64,000 nucleotides of DNA from JAFMDF01 sp965277445 (GTDB lineage Bacteria; Bacteroidota; Bacteroidia; Chitinophagales; Saprospiraceae). The DNA is taken from contig CBDICY010000013.1 of the NCBI GenBank assembly GCA_965277445.1, forward strand, positions 1,178,001 through 1,242,000, read 5' to 3'. Positions within the stretch are counted from its first letter, which is position 1, and each line of letters starts with the position of its first letter. This document shows, piece after piece, positions 9,230 through 18,737 of the stretch. The position numbers and the translations under genes are program-made. The notes under the pieces are model-generated. The model saw only the letters and a list, made by a program, of their open reading frames with translations. It did no database searches and was not told where the DNA came from.

Positions 9230-10084
9230 ATGTTTTTGAACAAGAGATTCAAATTAATGGCTACCTCCTTTTGCTTTAGCCTATGTTTTGCTACCATTTC
9301 TTCTGCCCAACTTTATACTAAACTACAATGGATGCCCGAAGATAACCATTGGGGAATTTTTGTAAAAGCAGACTCAACTGTAGCACCCACTAGAGATATT
9401 TTATTGGGTACAGGACAATTAACCGTCGTCGTACCTACTGGCTTCCAATTAGGAGAAATGACGAGTCATATGGGCGCTTGGATTGAAAATGCGAGAGCGA
9501 ATGCTCCCATTGAACGACCAGAAAAAGATTATATCTCTTTTGGGGTTCAATTGAGTGAGCCTGTATCTGATTTAGGAACGAGTGAAGAAGCTTTAATTTT
9601 AACGTTTAGTGCAGTGGACGGAGATTGTCCCGCTTCCTTAAATTTGATAGAGAAGGATGATCCATTTATGGCAGCAAGTCCTAATTCTTTAAATACAAAT
9701 CCAGGAAATGATTTACAATTGATTGATATAGGGACAGAGAATGGGGTACGTATTTATGAGTATAAAGGGAATTATGCAGAAGATAGTTGGAATTGTAACG
9801 CAAACATCACCACTTCTTTAACTGATTTTGCTAAAGAACTTACGATTAAGGTTTACCCAAATCCATTTGAAGAGATGATTAACATTGAATTGTTGAATAA
9901 TAATAGACGTCCTAATTTACAAATTACTGTTCAAGATAATTTAGGAAAAGTGGTGCATCGCCAACTAATGCAATCTACCAATGTACAAATAGCGCTACAA
10001 GTCGCACCTGCTTTATACATCTATCAAATAATAGATTTAGATTCAAAAGCGTTAGTCAGTACGGGGAAGCTATTGCATAAATAA
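9230..10084 (+). CDS. T9SS type A sorting domain protein, function unknown
   Basis: A 284-residue secreted protein. A signal peptide ends near ISSAQLYT (about residue 27). The middle is not recognised: a beta-rich domain with three cysteines, possibly cohesin/Ig-like. The C-terminal ~80 residues match the type IX sorting domain, with KVYPNPFEEMINIELL and the closing STGKLLHK. It should be exported through the outer membrane and anchored or released. It stands alone, converging on the FGE-like gene across a 23-bp inverted repeat. Confidence 0.8.
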   Translation: MFLNKRFKLMATSFCFSLCFATISSAQLYTKLQWMPEDNHWGIFVKADSTVAPTRDILLGTGQLTVVVPTGFQLGEMTSHMGAWIENARANAPIERPEKDYISFGVQLSEPVSDLGTSEEALILTFSAVDGDCPASLNLIEKDDPFMAASPNSLNTNPGNDLQLIDIGTENGVRIYEYKGNYAEDSWNCNANITTSLTDFAKELTIKVYPNPFEEMINIELLNNNRRPNLQITVQDNLGKVVHRQLMQSTNVQIALQVAPALYIYQIIDLDSKALVSTGKLLHK

Positions 10085-10149
10085 CAGGAGTTGATAATTG
10101 TGAAAGATGTAGCACTTTTTTGGTGTGAATCCAATCTTAAATCATAGTT

Positions 10150-10213
10150 CATACATCTTACCTCATAAATCCTTCACGTAAAAACTAAATGGATTTATGA
10201 GGTAAGATGTATG
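10150..10213. terminator. 23-bp perfect inverted repeat between convergent genes
   Basis: Arms 10150-10172 and 10191-10213 are exact complements with an 18-base spacer. Weaker complementarity continues outward on both sides. It lies between the ends of two convergent genes and probably serves both as a terminator or 3'-end protector. Confidence 0.65.
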
Positions 10214-10232
10214 ATTTTAGATTTATGATTTT

Positions 10233-11390
10233 TTACTGCCTATCCCTAACACACCGAAACCCCGTATGTTCCAATCCAGTATCCGCACTAGATTTCATTC
10301 GAGCAGCCACTCGATACCCCGAACAATAACTATCATTGCATAAAAAAGAACCACCTCGAACGACTTTTTTGGGTATAGTCGCCTCATCAGGATCATAACT
10401 ATTGCCTGGACCTAATGGATTATTGACCAATTGAGCTTTAACCCGATGTGGATAATAATTAGCGTGGTACCAATCAGCACAAAATTCCCAGACGTTGCCT
10501 GCCATATCGTATAAACCATAGCCATTGGGTGCGAAAGAAGCAACGGGCGCCAGTCGTTTAAATCCATCTTTTACTTCATTTTGATAAGGAAAATTCCCTT
10601 GCCAGAAATTAGCTTTAACCGCACCTTCTTCTATGCTTTCATTTCCCCAAGGGTATATTTTACCAGCTGCACCACCTCGACTAGCATACTCCCATTCTGC
10701 TTCGGTAGGTAAGCGCTTGCCTGCCCAATTCGCATAAGCTTTAGCATCATACCAAGAGACATGCACGACGGGGTAATTATCTTTTCCTTCAATGGAGCTT
10801 TCAGGCCCTTGTGGATGTTGCCAATCCGCTTTCTTGATCATTCGCCACCAATAAGTAGGGTTGTCGGGAACAGGTCGAGTAGGGGAAGAGAATACTAAAC
10901 TAAAAGGTTCTAAGGCTTCCGCTGGGGGAGGAGGCGTGCCAGGAGGCAATTGAGACATTACTTCTCCTAAGTCTACCGTTCTTTCTGCTATAGTTTTATA
11001 GCCAGTAGCGGCTACAAATGCTTTAAACTGTGCGTTGGTCACCTCTGTGGCATCCATCCAGAAATCATTCACTTTGGTCGGCACTTTTGGAAATTCATCC
11101 GTTCTAGCTTGGTCGTTATCACCGCCCATATCAAAGGTGCCACCTTCAATCAGAACCATCCCACTTTGATCGTTCTCCACTTTTTCGTCTGGTTTGATGG
11201 CTTCAATTTCTGCTAACAGTTTAGGGCTTAAATACCTCGGTGGGGCATTTTTATCAAAATCATAGCACATGGTGGGGTCTTCTGGCTTAGGAACCGCTAC
11301 CTCCACTCTTTGTGGTTTTTGTTTGCACGAATAACAAATAACCCCACAAAAGAGTAAATAGATAATATGTTGGAATCGTAATTTTTGCAT
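10233..11390 (-). CDS. formylglycine-generating enzyme family protein with intact catalytic cysteines
   Basis: 385 residues. An N-terminal hydrophobic segment (residues 6-22) ends in CYSC, an export signal and a non-canonical lipobox candidate. From residue ~77 (GMVLIEGGTFDMGG) to the end is an FGE-sulfatase (SUMF1) domain: WMDATEVTNAQFKAF, RLPTEAEWEYASRGG, GNVWEFCADWY and the GFRCV end. Unlike Gld-type structural homologues it keeps both cysteines of the copper site, Cys351 and Cys356, in the arrangement CNDSYC, equivalent to CHRSYC of human FGE. It may convert a sulfatase Cys to formylglycine in the periplasm. No sulfatase is in the window, so the partner is unknown. Confidence 0.85.
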   Translation of the reverse strand: MQKLRFQHIIYLLFCGVICYSCKQKPQRVEVAVPKPEDPTMCYDFDKNAPPRYLSPKLLAEIEAIKPDEKVENDQSGMVLIEGGTFDMGGDNDQARTDEFPKVPTKVNDFWMDATEVTNAQFKAFVAATGYKTIAERTVDLGEVMSQLPPGTPPPPAEALEPFSLVFSSPTRPVPDNPTYWWRMIKKADWQHPQGPESSIEGKDNYPVVHVSWYDAKAYANWAGKRLPTEAEWEYASRGGAAGKIYPWGNESIEEGAVKANFWQGNFPYQNEVKDGFKRLAPVASFAPNGYGLYDMAGNVWEFCADWYHANYYPHRVKAQLVNNPLGPGNSYDPDEATIPKKVVRGGSFLCNDSYCSGYRVAARMKSSADTGLEHTGFRCVRDRQ

Positions 11391-11888
11391 GAATTGCTTT
11401 TAAAATAGGAGAATACTCATTTTTTCAGTCGCTAAAGTACAGACAATTCTTATGAAATTATATCCTATTCCCTATAAACAATTAGGCGCTAACATTAAAT
11501 TGATTACTTAATGCAATAAAATAGGTATAACTCTTTATAATCTTGTTATTGACTATCTTTTATAGATTATTATTATTATATTTGTGTTCAATTCTTACCC
11601 ATATTCCCCCTTTTAATAGTCATTCCCTCCGAAACAAATGTATTTTTTTGTTCGTAATAGTAGGTCTAATTATGATTAGGTTTATGGACAGTTAAAGCTG
11701 TTAATCATTGCTTATTGAGCCGCTTTTTTTTCGCAAGAATAGTCTTTTAGCCAATAAGTGAATCATTTTCAACGTATAAGCTATTGATAAAACTAACGTA
11801 TCGAAATATTTGAACATCAATTATCTATCTCGATTTTTTGGATATATTATTACAACAAAATTCCTAAAAACTTAAAAATTTTCAAAGA
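11391..11888. other. divergent intergenic region FGE-like/ugd
   Basis: 498 AT-rich bases. A TATATTTG box at 11577-11584 on the plus strand is a possible -7 element, with TTGAC 25 bases upstream, which is too far for a good promoter. It would give a long leader for ugd. Nothing else is visible. Confidence 0.3.
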
Positions 11889-13229
11889 ATGAACATTACA
11901 GTTGTAGGCACAGGCTATGTTGGATTAGTCACAGGAACTTGCTTTGCAGAAACGGGGAACCACGTTATTTGCGTAGATATTGACAAGAAAAAGGTAGAGC
12001 GGATGAAAAGTGGGGAAGTCCCTATTTTTGAACCAGGCTTAGAAATTTTATTTGATAGAAATACCAAGCAAGGTCGATTAAATTTTACGACGAATCTAAC
12101 AGAAGCTATTAAAGATGCAGAAATTATCTTTTTAGCCTTGCCAACACCTCCAGGAGAGGATGGATCAGCGGACTTATCTTACATTTTGGGGGTCGCTGGA
12201 GAACTATCGGATTTAATTACTGATTATAAAGTTATAGTTGATAAAAGTACGGTGCCAGTTGGAACGGCTCAAAAAGTCCATGATATCTTAGCTAAAAGAT
12301 TAGATGTAGATTTATTTGATGTTGTTTCTAATCCTGAATTTTTAAGAGAAGGAGTGGCCGTAGATGATTTCATGAAGCCTGACAGAGTGGTCATTGGTAC
12401 TAACGCCGATAGAGCTAGAAAAGTAATGGAACGCTTATACAATCCATTTGTCAGACAAGGAAATCCTGTTATTTTCATGGATGAACGGTCTGCCGAAATG
12501 ACTAAATATGCAGCTAATTCTTATTTAGCAGCAAGAATTTCTTTTATGAATGAGATCGCCAATCTTTGTGAGAAAGTAGGTGCTGACGTAGATGATGTAC
12601 GGAAAGGAATGGGGAGTGATTCTAGAATTGGTAAACGATTTTTATTCCCTGGTGTAGGATATGGAGGAAGTTGTTTTCCTAAAGATGTACAGGCATTAGC
12701 AAAAACAGCTAGTCAGTATGATTATGATTTTAAAATATTGAAATCAGTCATGCAAGTGAATCGAATCCAAAAGTCCGTCATGGTGGAAAAAATTCAAAAC
12801 CATTATGGAAAAGATTTAACGGGTAAAACGTTTGCTATTTGGGGATTAGCTTTCAAGCCCAATACAGATGACATTAGGGAAGCACCCGCTTTATACATCA
12901 TTGAAGAGCTATTAGCAGCAGGAGCTAAAATTAAAGCCTTTGACCCAGAAGCAATGGAAAATGTAGCTAAAGAATTTGGCGATAGAATCCAACTTTGTGG
13001 CGATCAAAATGAAGCTTTAATTGACGCAGATGCACTCATTATCTTGACAGAATGGAGTGTCTTTAGAACGCCTAGTTTTAAAGTTGTCAAAAAATTATTA
13101 AACGAAGCGGTCATCTTTGATGGTCGAAATTTATATAGCTTAGATCAAATGGAAGAATTAGGTTTTGCTTACCAAAGTATTGGTAGAAATAAAATAGCCT
13201 TACCTGCTGAAGCTAAAGTTAAGGCTTAA
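11889..13229 (+). CDS. ugd: UDP-glucose 6-dehydrogenase
   Basis: This enzyme oxidises UDP-glucose to UDP-glucuronate with two NAD+, feeding capsule or exopolysaccharide synthesis. 446 residues, full length. The NAD-binding motif VVGTGYVGL is at 5-13, NPEFLREG at 148-155, the catalytic Cys262 in GYGGSCFPKD, and the C-terminal UDP-binding domain with FKPNTDDIREAP follows. A strong terminator hairpin lies 47 bases after the stop, so it appears to be a single-gene unit. UDP-mannuronate or UDP-HexNAc dehydrogenase is less likely because the motifs follow the UGD pattern. Confidence 0.95.
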   Translation: MNITVVGTGYVGLVTGTCFAETGNHVICVDIDKKKVERMKSGEVPIFEPGLEILFDRNTKQGRLNFTTNLTEAIKDAEIIFLALPTPPGEDGSADLSYILGVAGELSDLITDYKVIVDKSTVPVGTAQKVHDILAKRLDVDLFDVVSNPEFLREGVAVDDFMKPDRVVIGTNADRARKVMERLYNPFVRQGNPVIFMDERSAEMTKYAANSYLAARISFMNEIANLCEKVGADVDDVRKGMGSDSRIGKRFLFPGVGYGGSCFPKDVQALAKTASQYDYDFKILKSVMQVNRIQKSVMVEKIQNHYGKDLTGKTFAIWGLAFKPNTDDIREAPALYIIEELLAAGAKIKAFDPEAMENVAKEFGDRIQLCGDQNEALIDADALIILTEWSVFRTPSFKVVKKLLNEAVIFDGRNLYSLDQMEELGFAYQSIGRNKIALPAEAKVKA

Positions 13230-13275
13230 TATTTACTTTGTAGTCGGTGTTTAGATAGCTGATAATTAAGTGTTT

Positions 13276-13310
13276 AGGGCTTCCAGAACTTCAAGTTCTG
13301 GAAGCCCTTT
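13276..13310 (+). terminator. Rho-independent-like terminator after ugd
   Basis: GGGCTTCCAGAACTT (13277-13291) and its exact complement (13293-13307) are separated by one base and followed by TTTCTATTT. This is a strong 13-15 bp stem. Confidence 0.75.
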
Positions 13311-13772
13311 CTATTTCAACATGTTAAAGAAAATTTAAAAACTTTCCTTTTCACTACTTCTTTTATGCATTCCTACCACAAAAAACGTCCAACCATCAAA
13401 CAAACGTCGTATTAATACCTTTTAAAGAAAAGGCATTAATATTGTGACTATTGTAGAAATTGTGGTCTTAGGAATGAGATATAAATAAATGTTACAATTT
13501 AGGGTGAGGATTTTTTTTCTTTAGACGACTTGAAAAATTAGGAGTTTATCTGGTATAAGTGACTAATTTTTTAAGGATGTATAAAGGAAAAAAGACCAGC
13601 CTAAAAGTAATAGTTATTTGTTTTTCATTCCTAAGTACAATAAACCGATTTTTTAAAACGATGGATTTATTAGGAATGATGAACGATAAATGATGAATGA
13701 TGAATAAAGTGAGCTTCTCATCCTACAAAAATTCGATCTAGTTAATCCTCATAATCCTGTCATCCTGTAATT
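13311..13772 (+). other. spacer upstream of the AsmA-like gene
   Basis: No coding frame is seen. It carries a copy of the dispersed GATGAA-rich intergenic repeat (about 13677-13705, reading GATGAACGATAAATGATGAA). No clear promoter box was identified. Confidence 0.35.
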
Positions 13773-16700
13773 ATGAAAGTAATCAAAAATATATTCAAAG
13801 TAGTAGGTTTCTTGGCCATCTTGTTTCTGATAGCAGCTATTGCTATTCCTATTTTTTATAAGGATAAAATAGTGGACATTCTTAAAACAGAAACCAATAA
13901 GTCGCTGAATGCAAAAGTGGATTTTGCAGACGTGGAATTATCCCTTTTACGCAATTTTCCTGCGCTAAGTCTCCATATTGATGATTTAACCGTAGATGGC
14001 ATTAATGAATTTTCGGGTACTCGGCTTTTTGGCGCACCTGGAATGGATTTAGAACTCGACTTTTGGAAAGTATGGGGTAACTCCACGTCTATTCCTGTGG
14101 AAGCATTCACCTTGGAAAGCCCAGTCATCAATGTACGAGTGCTAAAAAATGGGCAAGCGAATTGGGACATTGCCAAGCCTTCCGAAACGCCTGAAAATGC
14201 AGAATCTATTCAATATTTGGTGGAAATGGAACAGTACACTATTAAGAATGGGCAGCTAAGTTATATAGATGAAAGTCTAGATTTTGAAATGGAAATGGCG
14301 AATTTGAATCATACGGGAGGAGGCGATTTCTCAGAATCTATTTTTGACTTGGCCACTCAAACCCAAGTAGAAGCACTTACGGTGGAAATGGAAGGCATGA
14401 CCTATTTGCGCAAAGCAAAAGCAGATCTGGCGGCGACCATTAATATGAATATCAACGACCTAATCTTTACCTTAAAAGACAACGTCTTAGAATTGAATGC
14501 TTTGACCCTCAAGGCAGATGGAATGGTCGATATGAACGATGACGAATATGTAATGGATTTAAAGTTTAGTTCACCTCAAAATAGTTTTAAAAATCTTTGG
14601 TCGATTATTCCTTCGGCTTATACTGCCGATTATGCGAATGCTAAGATTGATGGGAAAATGACTTTAAACGGCTTATTAAAAGGGACATATAATGGAGTAA
14701 AGGGCATCTACCCTGCCTTTAAAATTAGCACTCAAATTGATAATGGCAATGTACAATATCCTGATTTGCCAATGGCCTTAAAAGCCATTTTTGCAGATAT
14801 TACCATTAATAGCCCAAGTTCCGATTTTGATGATATGGTCGTTCGGATTCCGCAATTTGAATTTAAACTAGGAGACAACCCTTTTGCGGGGAATTTTAAT
14901 CTAAGAAATCCAATTTCTGATCCTCAATTAAAAACAGAGGTAAGGGGTGTTTTAGATTTAGGAGACATCGGACAAGCGATTCCATTAGAAGGTATTAATA
15001 ACTTAAGTGGTATTATCGAATCTGATTTTTATGTCAATGCGTCTATGTCGCAAATGGAAAGAGTGCAATACGATGCCATTGATATGCGAGGAAATGTAGC
15101 CGTTTCGGATATGATTGTAGAGCAAGACGGATTACCAAGGGTCAATATAAAGTCCTTAACAACCGATTTTAGTCCACAGCGAATTAAATTAGCAGATTTT
15201 GTGGTTACTTTAGGACAAAGCGATATACAGGCGTCTGGCTCCATTTTTAATTTGTTGGCTTATTTTAGCCCAGAAAAAACAATGGAGGGCAATTTTAAAA
15301 TAAATTCGAATTACTTTAATGCGAATGAATGGTTAATCGAAGAAGCAGCTACTACGCCGAAAGTAGGATTTTTAAATACCTATAACGAAACGCCTAAAAC
15401 GGTTTTAACAGCTAATGAACCGACGACAGAAATATTTGACCGCTTTAATTTTAATGTAGATGCGAATATTAAGCAATTGGATTATGATGTCTATAAAATG
15501 AAAGACCTTGCTTTTGATGGTACGATTAATCCAGAACGAACGACAATTGATAATTTTTATACCAAAATTGACGAAAGTGATATTCAAGCGTCTGGGAACA
15601 TTAATAATCTGATTGGGTATGCAATGGACAATGAAACACTTACGGGAATAATTGATTTGAATTCTAATTATTTGGATTTAAATCAATTTATGACGGAAAC
15701 GGAAGCTACTGCAACAACAGAGGCATTAGAAGTCATTCCTGTTCCCGAAAATATTGACTTAACCATTAGTTCTAATTTAAAAAAGGTTCGGTATACGAAT
15801 TTTGATTTAACGAATATTAAGGGGGATGTGGTCGTGAAAGAAAGTGCAGCGGTGATGAAAGATGTAAAAGGGAAAATCTTAGGCGGTAATGTATCTTTTG
15901 ACGGAGCCTATAATACGCAAGATTTAAGTCAACCAAAGTTCGATATCAAAACAACTTTGGAGTCGCTTAATTTCAATAAAGCATTTAGTACCTTCAATAC
16001 TTTTGAAACACTAGCACCAATTGGCAAATTCATTGATGGCAAATTTAATACGACTTTATCCATGAATGGTATCTTAGGAAAAGATATGATTCCCGATTTA
16101 AGTACTTTAAACTTAAGTGGCTTTTTCCATACCTTAGAAGGTGTAATTGATGGATTTAAACCATTACAAGAGTTGAGTAATAAGTTAAATATTGAGGATA
16201 AGGTAAAAAAGTTAAAGATTAGAGATTCTAAAAATTGGATTGAGGTCAAAGATGGTTTTTTAACCGTCAAAGAATTTGAACATAAAATAGACGATATGTC
16301 TTTTTTAATCAAAGGGAAACATGGATTAACCCAAGAGATGGAATATGTTGTTAAAGCAAAAGTACCTAGAAAATTATTAGAAAAAACGGGTATCTCTAAA
16401 GTAGCCAATAATGCTTGGGATGCAATTGCAAAGGCTGCGAATAGCAAAGGCATCAATTTGGCGAATGGAGAATTTGTTAGATTAAAAATTGACTTAACGG
16501 GATCTATGTTTGCGCCTAAATTTAACATCATTCCTGTAGCGGCTGACGGTGAAACGTCTGTACAAGATGCAACAAAGGCCGCCGTAGAGGCTACCGTTAA
16601 TCAAGCAGTTGATTCTGCTAAAACGGTGCTAAATAATACGGTTGATTCGGTTAAAACAGAAATCGATGCCATCAAAGATACCGTAGCTGCTGTCGTAGAT

Positions 16701-16916
16701 CAAAAAGTGGAAGCGGGAAAGGAAACGGCCAAAGAAACTGCCAAAAATGCTTTGGATTCGCTGAAAGCTGGTGGTAAAATAGGTTTACCTACCATTGATG
16801 ATGCAGGCAAAATTATCAAAGATACGACGCTTGGTAAAGAAATAGATAAAGTGAAAGATAAATTGAAGGATTTTAATCCTTTTAAGAAGAAGAAAAAAAA
16901 GGAAGGGGAAGGGTAA
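13773..16916 (+). CDS. large AsmA family protein
   Basis: 1047 residues. One N-terminal transmembrane helix (about 9-29), then AsmA/AsmA_2-type repeats predicted to form an elongated periplasmic bridge like the TamB/YhdP lipid-transfer proteins: LSLLRNFPALSLHIDDLTVDG near the start and the C-terminal AsmA_2 region around 700-920. The last ~120 residues are a low-complexity Ala/Lys/Asp tail with repeated VDSAKT- and AGKETAKETAK-like segments (LEA-like) ending in a run of six lysines. The family is linked to phospholipid or outer-membrane homeostasis. The exact role here is inferred. A terminator follows at 17045. Confidence 0.85.
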   Translation: MKVIKNIFKVVGFLAILFLIAAIAIPIFYKDKIVDILKTETNKSLNAKVDFADVELSLLRNFPALSLHIDDLTVDGINEFSGTRLFGAPGMDLELDFWKVWGNSTSIPVEAFTLESPVINVRVLKNGQANWDIAKPSETPENAESIQYLVEMEQYTIKNGQLSYIDESLDFEMEMANLNHTGGGDFSESIFDLATQTQVEALTVEMEGMTYLRKAKADLAATINMNINDLIFTLKDNVLELNALTLKADGMVDMNDDEYVMDLKFSSPQNSFKNLWSIIPSAYTADYANAKIDGKMTLNGLLKGTYNGVKGIYPAFKISTQIDNGNVQYPDLPMALKAIFADITINSPSSDFDDMVVRIPQFEFKLGDNPFAGNFNLRNPISDPQLKTEVRGVLDLGDIGQAIPLEGINNLSGIIESDFYVNASMSQMERVQYDAIDMRGNVAVSDMIVEQDGLPRVNIKSLTTDFSPQRIKLADFVVTLGQSDIQASGSIFNLLAYFSPEKTMEGNFKINSNYFNANEWLIEEAATTPKVGFLNTYNETPKTVLTANEPTTEIFDRFNFNVDANIKQLDYDVYKMKDLAFDGTINPERTTIDNFYTKIDESDIQASGNINNLIGYAMDNETLTGIIDLNSNYLDLNQFMTETEATATTEALEVIPVPENIDLTISSNLKKVRYTNFDLTNIKGDVVVKESAAVMKDVKGKILGGNVSFDGAYNTQDLSQPKFDIKTTLESLNFNKAFSTFNTFETLAPIGKFIDGKFNTTLSMNGILGKDMIPDLSTLNLSGFFHTLEGVIDGFKPLQELSNKLNIEDKVKKLKIRDSKNWIEVKDGFLTVKEFEHKIDDMSFLIKGKHGLTQEMEYVVKAKVPRKLLEKTGISKVANNAWDAIAKAANSKGINLANGEFVRLKIDLTGSMFAPKFNIIPVAADGETSVQDATKAAVEATVNQAVDSAKTVLNNTVDSVKTEIDAIKDTVAAVVDQKVEAGKETAKETAKNALDSLKAGGKIGLPTIDDAGKIIKDTTLGKEIDKVKDKLKDFNPFKKKKKKEGEG

Positions 16917-17292
16917 AATGTAATTTTCAATTTCAAATTTCCAAACACTTCTGGAAAAAATTGTGAACTTCAGTTTGGCAACTTAACCTAAATTTAAACG
17001 AGTTATTCCTACAATTTATCGAAGTCTTTCTCGTTAGATATAGTAAAAGGAGAAAAAATCTAGTACTCTAGAATTTTTCTCCTTTTCTTTTCTAGTAAAA
17101 TGGTACTTTTGTCATTATTCAGAGCGTTAATAAATTTAATCTTATTAACTAATTAAAGAGCCTCCCATCCGCTTTGCGGTTCATTCCCTTGAATCTGCGT
17201 TGGCTTTTGCCCAGAGGCAAAAATGTTAAGCAGAAGAGGACATTCACCCTGCGGGATCGCTCGTTCATCCTGAAAAATCCTGTCATCTTGTA
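16917..17292 (+). other. spacer between AsmA-like and permease genes
   Basis: 376 bases containing the terminator at 17045-17088. The rest includes short GC-richer text near 17163-17260 with no open frame or strong structure. Confidence 0.4.
17045..17088 (+). terminator. hairpin terminator after the AsmA-like gene
   Basis: Arms 17045-17063 and 17068-17086 match at 18 of 19 positions with a 4-base loop. The right arm is itself T-rich, so it would work in both directions. Confidence 0.65.
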
Positions 17293-18603
17293 ATGAATTT
17301 AGAACTCTTCATAGCCAAAAAAGTCGCCGAAGCCAATAAACAATCCTTTTCGAGGATGATTATTCGCATTGCCATTGCTGCCATTGCCGTTTGTTTAGCG
17401 GTCATGATTGGGGCTACTGCTATGATTAGTGGGTTTAAAAAAGAAATTAGCAGTAAAATATTTGGGTTTAATGGACATATTCAGATTACCGCAGCGGCGG
17501 CGGCCAATAGTCGAAATCTTACCGAAGAATCCAATATTCCGATTGATAAAGACCAAGATTTTTACCACGATATAGCAGAGATTGGACAAATAAGCTATTT
17601 GGCTAAACGAGCTATTTTTGGCGCAGAGTTACCGGGTGAGTATGAAGTGGAGACTAAAGGTGGCGTTAAGCATATTCAAATATATGCGCTTAAACCTGGG
17701 ATTATTAAAACGAAAGATGCCATCGAAGGTATTATAATTAAAGGATTAGGTGCGGATTATGATTGGGAATTTATGGAACAATTTCTTCAGTCGGGAGAAG
17801 TCTTACCTTTGAAAAGCGAAAAAGCCGAAAGAGGGATTATGATTTCTCAGCAAACGGCAGATCGTTTGAAGATAGCAGTAGGAGAACAATTTGTTATTTA
17901 TTTCAGAGAGGGGGACGGGCAAATTGGTAGACGATTGACCGTAACGGGTATTTTCAAAACAGGCTTAGTTGATTTTGATAAGGGGTTTGCTTTAGTTGAT
18001 ATTCGTTTTTTGCAACAATTAAACAAATGGGCACCCAATCAAGTCGGTGGTTTTGAAATCATTCTAGACGATTTAGATGACTTAGATGTGATGACCGACT
18101 ATATTTACGATCAAGTACCGAGTCATTTATGGGGAGAGAATATTAAAAAAATATTGAGTTTCTTCTTCGGTTGGTTAGATTTTCAAGACATCAATGAAGT
18201 CGTTATTTTGACGATGATGATAGCGGTTTGTATTATTAATATGATAACTGCTTTGCTCATTTTGATCTTAGAACGCACCAATATGATTGGAATACTAAAA
18301 GCAATTGGCGCAACGGATTGGACGATTCGGAAAGTCTTTTTATACCATGCGGCTTACATTATCTCTCTAGGATTACTTTATGGAAATGTATTGGGTATTG
18401 GTTTTTGTTTATTAGAAGATTATTTCCATTTCATTAAACTATCAGAGGAAAATTATTATTTATCGTATGCGCCCATTAATTTAGAGTTTTTCACTATTGC
18501 AGCCTTAAATATTGGCACTTTAGCATTAACGGTCGCTTTTCTAATCATCCCAACTTATTTAATTACTAAAATTAGTCCTGTCAAGGCGATTAGATTTAAT
18601 TAG
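17293..18603 (+). CDS. LolC/LolE-type ABC transporter permease (FtsX family)
   Basis: 436 residues with one N-terminal helix (22-48), a large extracytoplasmic MacB-like domain (about 49-285), and three C-terminal helices (ILTMMIAVCIINMITALLIL near 298; then about 350 and 395). The segment ERTNMIGILKAIGATDWTIR is the conserved FtsX cytoplasmic loop. The likely role is extraction of lipoproteins from the inner membrane. The ATPase partner (LolD) is not adjacent. An intergenic repeat copy and then era follow. Confidence 0.88.
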   Translation: MNLELFIAKKVAEANKQSFSRMIIRIAIAAIAVCLAVMIGATAMISGFKKEISSKIFGFNGHIQITAAAAANSRNLTEESNIPIDKDQDFYHDIAEIGQISYLAKRAIFGAELPGEYEVETKGGVKHIQIYALKPGIIKTKDAIEGIIIKGLGADYDWEFMEQFLQSGEVLPLKSEKAERGIMISQQTADRLKIAVGEQFVIYFREGDGQIGRRLTVTGIFKTGLVDFDKGFALVDIRFLQQLNKWAPNQVGGFEIILDDLDDLDVMTDYIYDQVPSHLWGENIKKILSFFFGWLDFQDINEVVILTMMIAVCIINMITALLILILERTNMIGILKAIGATDWTIRKVFLYHAAYIISLGLLYGNVLGIGFCLLEDYFHFIKLSEENYYLSYAPINLEFFTIAALNIGTLALTVAFLIIPTYLITKISPVKAIRFN

Positions 18604-18606
18604 ACG

Positions 18607-18732
18607 AGTTGCGGGTTGCGAGTTGCGAGTTAGATATAGATTTCTTGCTTAATATTAGTTTTTATAAAACAGATATTAAGCATAATTTCTAAATCAAACC
18701 CGCAATTCGTAACCCGCAACCCGCAACTCCTA
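18607..18732. repeat. intergenic inverted-repeat element, copy 1 (upstream of era)
   Basis: The outer arms are built of decamers such as GAGTTGCGGG and GAGTTGCGAG on the left and ACCCGCAACT on the right; an inner 9-bp perfect pair GCTTAATAT/ATATTAAGC lies within. The same architecture recurs at 19634-19773 after era. This resembles a REP/BIME-like palindromic unit. Confidence 0.65.
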
Positions 18733-18737
18733 AAAAT

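Noticed and set aside
15929..16531. 200-residue minus-strand frame inside the AsmA-like gene
   Set aside because: Antisense to a well-supported coding region; no recognisable domain.
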